A stretch of 64,000 nucleotides of DNA, from NCBI GenBank assembly GCA_001896725.1, contig MPPA01000022.1:62001-126000 (forward strand), in the 5' to 3' direction. Made by a program: the position numbers and the translations under genes. Within the stretch, counting starts at the first letter, position 1. Each line of letters begins with the position of its first letter. The stretch comes from Methanococcoides sp. EBM-47 (lineage in GTDB: Archaea; Halobacteriota; Methanosarcinia; Methanosarcinales; Methanosarcinaceae). This document shows, piece after piece, positions 61,413 through 64,000 of this stretch. The notes under the pieces are model-generated. The model made no database searches. It was not told the origin of the DNA and worked only from the letters and a program-made list of their open reading frames with translations.

Positions 61413-61922
61413 TTAGAAATCCGATGTACCTCTGCTCTCATCCTTATAGGTTATATTTTTCAATTTCCATTGTTCGATGATGCTCAATTCCCGATGCAAT
61501 CTTATAATATTTGCATAACCACCCGTCCAATATATATCAATGAGCACATTTTTTTCTTTAAGTTCTTTAAATATGGAATCCGCCAAATATATAAGGGCTT
61601 TATTGTTTAAGAAGGGTACATTAAATGTTGCCCTATAACCCCCTTCAAATTTAGCATAAGATATCAGTACAAACCCGTATCCTTCGTAAAGGGTGATATC
61701 ATCAAAGCAGCAAGTTATTTCCTTTTCATGAACTGCTAACTTGTCTACATTGGATATGCAGGTGAGAACCTTCCATATTAATGTTGCAGGCACGGTTCTG
61801 CCAAACCATACTGATATTTTTCCATGGCTACACACTACATTAACGTCATCTCTGCCCATTTCCATGGTACAAAGGTATTGAGTAGGTGATATCGTTAATC
61901 CAATATTGTCAGCAGGTTCCAT
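61413..61922 (-). CDS. Hypothetical protein upstream of hxlB
   Basis: A 169-residue soluble protein, start ATG at 61922 (a GTG three codons earlier is possible). It is beta-rich with a pair of Cys ('ITCCFDDI', about 68-75) and no motif I recognise. It lies 19 bases before hxlB and 35 after the DUF2073 gene on the same strand, so it is probably part of that run of genes. Function unknown. Confidence 0.65.
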   Translation of the reverse strand: MEPADNIGLTISPTQYLCTMEMGRDDVNVVCSHGKISVWFGRTVPATLIWKVLTCISNVDKLAVHEKEITCCFDDITLYEGYGFVLISYAKFEGGYRATFNVPFLNNKALIYLADSIFKELKEKNVLIDIYWTGGYANIIRLHRELSIIEQWKLKNITYKDESRGTSDF

Positions 61923-61957
61923 CTTACTCACAGTTTATGCATGGTATCTCACATATC

Positions 61958-62329
61958 TCATTTATGAGTTGATAGGAGCGCACTTATCATATTTCTATCT
62001 TTTTTCAGGGTTTTGAGCTGGTCTGCAGGTCCCACCACTGTAAGCCTTGTGCGAACAGTGTGTTTCTTAAGTAACTTTCCAATTATTGATGTATCATCTT
62101 TTGAGGGATAGCTCTCCATCTCTATCCCTGAGAACCCGTCAGGATCGATCAGGGTCATAGTCATCTCTATAAGGCTTGCCTCTTCTTCGGGTGTAAGACC
62201 TTTTTCCAGGACAAGGATTTTGCCGCTCCTAACCTCATCGATAATGAATCTTACCTTTTCAACAGGAGCCATTTCAGCAAGTTTTTCTTCGGATATGAGG
62301 TCCATCTGGATTCCTTGCATTTTCATCAC
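61958..62329 (-). CDS. DUF2073 protein
   Basis: A 123-residue archaeal protein of family DUF2073. 'IQMDLISEEKLAEMAPVEKVRFIIDEVRSGKILVLEKGLTPEEE' (about 7-50) is typical. These proteins are encoded beside an Era-like GTPase; here the two overlap by 4 bases (ATGA). A joint role with the GTPase, perhaps in ribosome work or membrane association, is inferred from that pairing only. Confidence 0.85.
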   Translation of the reverse strand: MMKMQGIQMDLISEEKLAEMAPVEKVRFIIDEVRSGKILVLEKGLTPEEEASLIEMTMTLIDPDGFSGIEMESYPSKDDTSIIGKLLKKHTVRTRLTVVGPADQLKTLKKDRNMISALLSTHK

Positions 62330-62961
62330 CCAAACCTTTTTGCGATTTCTTCGTATAGCGTATCTATGTTCTTTCCTTCAAGCGCTGATATAGCTACCAT
62401 AGGGTGCTGAGGAAACGCATCTCTTATAGTAGAAGGCGACGATTCAGGAAGGTCTATCTTATTGGCAGCTATTAAAAGAGGTAGCTTTCTTGCTTCCATG
62501 TTGCCTATGACAGTGACGTTAACCTGCGTGTATGGGTCTTCCGTAGCATCCATCACCAGTATCACTCCATCAAGGTTATCAAGCCATTTGACAGCTTCAA
62601 TGACCCCTTCAGTTGCTTCTTTTGCTCTCCTCTTTGCTTCGCTCTCTTCCATTCCATGTTCCATAAACTCATGAAAATCTATTTTTGTAGCAAGGCCTGG
62701 TGTGTCTATTATGTCGAGGGTTATAGAATGTCCGTTTGCTTTAATTGTCACACCTTCGCGCCGTCTTGCACGACGGGTTTCGTGTGCTATATGAGAGACA
62801 GATCCCATTGCATCACCTGTCCAGTCGCGTAGGATACGGTTTGCAAGTGTGGTCTTGCCTGCATTAGGCGGACCATAGATACCTATGCGTGCGTTCTTTT
62901 TTCTAAAAAGCTTTTTTAGAAAATCAGAGAAATTCTGCTTGAATGATGTAATTATGCCCAT
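62326..62961 (-). CDS. Era-like small GTPase
   Basis: A 211-residue TrmE-Era-family GTPase. G1 'GPPNAGKTT' (30-38), G3 'DIIDTPGLATK' (about 79-89), G4 'AANKIDL' (about 150-156), G5 'VAISALEGKN' (about 182-191). The first 20 residues ('FKQNFSDFLKKLFRKKN') are amphipathic and basic, which could bind membrane or RNA. There is no KH domain, unlike bacterial Era. It overlaps the DUF2073 gene. Confidence 0.88.
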   Translation of the reverse strand: MGIITSFKQNFSDFLKKLFRKKNARIGIYGPPNAGKTTLANRILRDWTGDAMGSVSHIAHETRRARRREGVTIKANGHSITLDIIDTPGLATKIDFHEFMEHGMEESEAKRRAKEATEGVIEAVKWLDNLDGVILVMDATEDPYTQVNVTVIGNMEARKLPLLIAANKIDLPESSPSTIRDAFPQHPMVAISALEGKNIDTLYEEIAKRFG

Positions 62962-63070
62962 TTATTCCCTCCTAAAGATCCAGCTTATGGAACGTGAAAT
63001 GTTATTTTTCTATAATAATCCTTTGATTTATAATATAGCTACGTATACTTCTTTTTCTCTTTTATGTTTT

Positions 63071-64000
63071 TTATCCATGTGTGGCCGACATTGCCGAATT
63101 AATAGCTATCTCAGCAATGTTAGCTCCATAATCTCCAGTCCTTTCTATACTGTCCATTACAATACCCAATGCTACTATTGCTTCGTGGGGTTCTATCTTT
63201 AAAATGTACGGATCAAGTCTATTTATTTTTGGTTTGAGGGCACGTTCTCTTTCTATAACTTCATTTGCAAGTTCAGCATCATGGTTGTACAAGGATTCTA
63301 CTGCATCTTCAACTATCTGACAGTTTGCCTCGCTAGCTCTTTCTATCATTTCCATTATATTAACCGGTATCGTATAATCCATATGTATGGCCATATTAGC
63401 GATCTTCTGCGCATGGTCTGCGATACGCTCAAGCGGGCCTGCAGCCATACGAAGGTCATGGTACTCGTCTATTGATGTTTCCGACGTGTCTGGAAGCTTG
63501 GTACCCTTGAGAACCGCACGGAATTGTTTTGATGTCAGAAGGAATAATCTGTCGACATCATCATCTCTCTGGATGACATCAAGTGCCAGATCTTTGTCAT
63601 TTGTCTTAAGTGCCCTGATAGCATCTTTTTGCATAGTGTTTGATAATAGGAACATCCTTCTTACACTTTTTTTAATTGATATCTCTTTAGGATTGAGAAG
63701 ATCCTTTATAATGACCTTTTTTCCAGTTTCTTCTATTATTTCTGGTCCGATCAGTTTATAGCACATCTCTCTTATGATATTCTTCTGCTCAGCAAGTATT
63801 CTCTCTGACTTTATCTCTAATATATCTGCACCTACGAGATAGGCTGCTATGATATCTCTTATCAGGACCTCGCCCATGCGATCAGTGACATCAAGCTGTG
63901 TCTTTCTTATTGGTGGGCTCTCCTGGATAGGGTCTATCACGAGCTTACCATCCGGCTGTGGTGAAAGTGAGAGACGGCTGCCGGTCTTTATTCCCACTTT
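63071..64000 (-). CDS. PhoU-type phosphate uptake regulator, 5' end cut off
   Basis: At least 310 codons are present; the frame is open at the window end, and the visible 'VGIKTGSRLSLSPQPDGKLVI' is the middle of a SpoVT-AbrB-like N-terminal DNA-binding domain, so the true start lies beyond base 64000. The rest holds PhoU three-helix repeats, each with 'E-x-x-x-D' metal-binding helices ('MAAGPLERIADHAQKIANMAIHM', 'GIVMDSIERTGDYGANIAEIAI'). Such AbrB-PhoU fusions are archaeal phosphate-response regulators. Confidence 0.85.
   Translation of the reverse strand, partial: KVGIKTGSRLSLSPQPDGKLVIDPIQESPPIRKTQLDVTDRMGEVLIRDIIAAYLVGADILEIKSERILAEQKNIIREMCYKLIGPEIIEETGKKVIIKDLLNPKEISIKKSVRRMFLLSNTMQKDAIRALKTNDKDLALDVIQRDDDVDRLFLLTSKQFRAVLKGTKLPDTSETSIDEYHDLRMAAGPLERIADHAQKIANMAIHMDYTIPVNIMEMIERASEANCQIVEDAVESLYNHDAELANEVIERERALKPKINRLDPYILKIEPHEAIVALGIVMDSIERTGDYGANIAEIAINSAMSATHG

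Noticed and set aside
1-64000. CRISPR array, rRNA genes, further tRNAs
   Set aside because: No regularly spaced repeats of 25-40 bases, no rRNA sequence and only one cloverleaf were seen on either strand.

Overview
The window looks like chromosomal DNA of a methylotrophic methanogenic archaeon of the Methanosarcinales. The evidence is a MtaA-type methylcobamide:CoM methyltransferase, a CbiZ cobinamide amidohydrolase, archaeal PurP, CTP-dependent riboflavin kinase fused to a helix-turn-helix, class I lysyl-tRNA synthetase, hexuloisomerase, an archaeal NOG1-like GTPase, an Era-like GTPase beside DUF2073, and TATA-box promoters. Genus is not decided by what can be read here.

Layout. 1-3.0 kb: a helix-hairpin-helix protein running off the edge, a radical SAM/DUF4130 pair of probable DNA-modification or repair function, and an ArsR-like regulator. 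3-7 kb: TIM-barrel protein, membrane protein, RNase HI, extended CbiZ. 7-15.6 kb: a MarR/MATE efflux operon with a near-perfect palindromic operator, then an ABC-2 export system (ATPase, two permeases, one apparently fused to a PrsW-like membrane-protease domain, a surface-repeat protein and a small membrane protein). 15.6-21 kb: hybrid-cluster protein, MtaA, tRNA-Pro(GGG), a riboflavin operon (RbkR-RibB) with a tandem operator, and a cyclophilin. 20.9-24.1 kb: a tight five-gene operon of prepilin-like proteins with no assembly ATPase nearby. 24.2-35 kb: a 58-residue ferredoxin, asd, pyrH, leuB/leuD, a HerA-like ATPase, a flavoprotein, purP, a membrane-anchored HTH protein and truA. 35-47 kb: a double U32 protein, BofA-like protein, methyltransferase, lysS, a TPD/CDIN1-like nuclease overlapped by a MagIII-like glycosylase gene with an apparent CTG start, prs, moaC, nnr and an RCK-DHH fusion.

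47.1-55 kb is accessory. It is visibly more AT-rich, opens with a wrecked IS256-type transposase, and carries a complete Nik/Opp-type ABC importer (two permeases, lipoprotein, two ATPases) followed by a MATE exporter, with further transposase-like scraps. 55-64 kb returns to core genes: YkgJ-type protein, leuC, hisE, HTH-CBS regulator, NOG1-like GTPase, aminotransferase, hxlB, DUF2073/Era pair, and a PhoU-type protein cut by the window end.

The best candidates for something undescribed are the ABC-2/PrsW fusion operon, the ATPase-less pseudopilin operon, the CTG-started glycosylase/TPD nuclease pair, and several strongly structured intergenic elements (leuC-hisE, downstream of the flavoprotein gene, and a TTCATAC motif cluster at 47.3 kb). 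All names rest on reading motifs by eye; no database search was possible.
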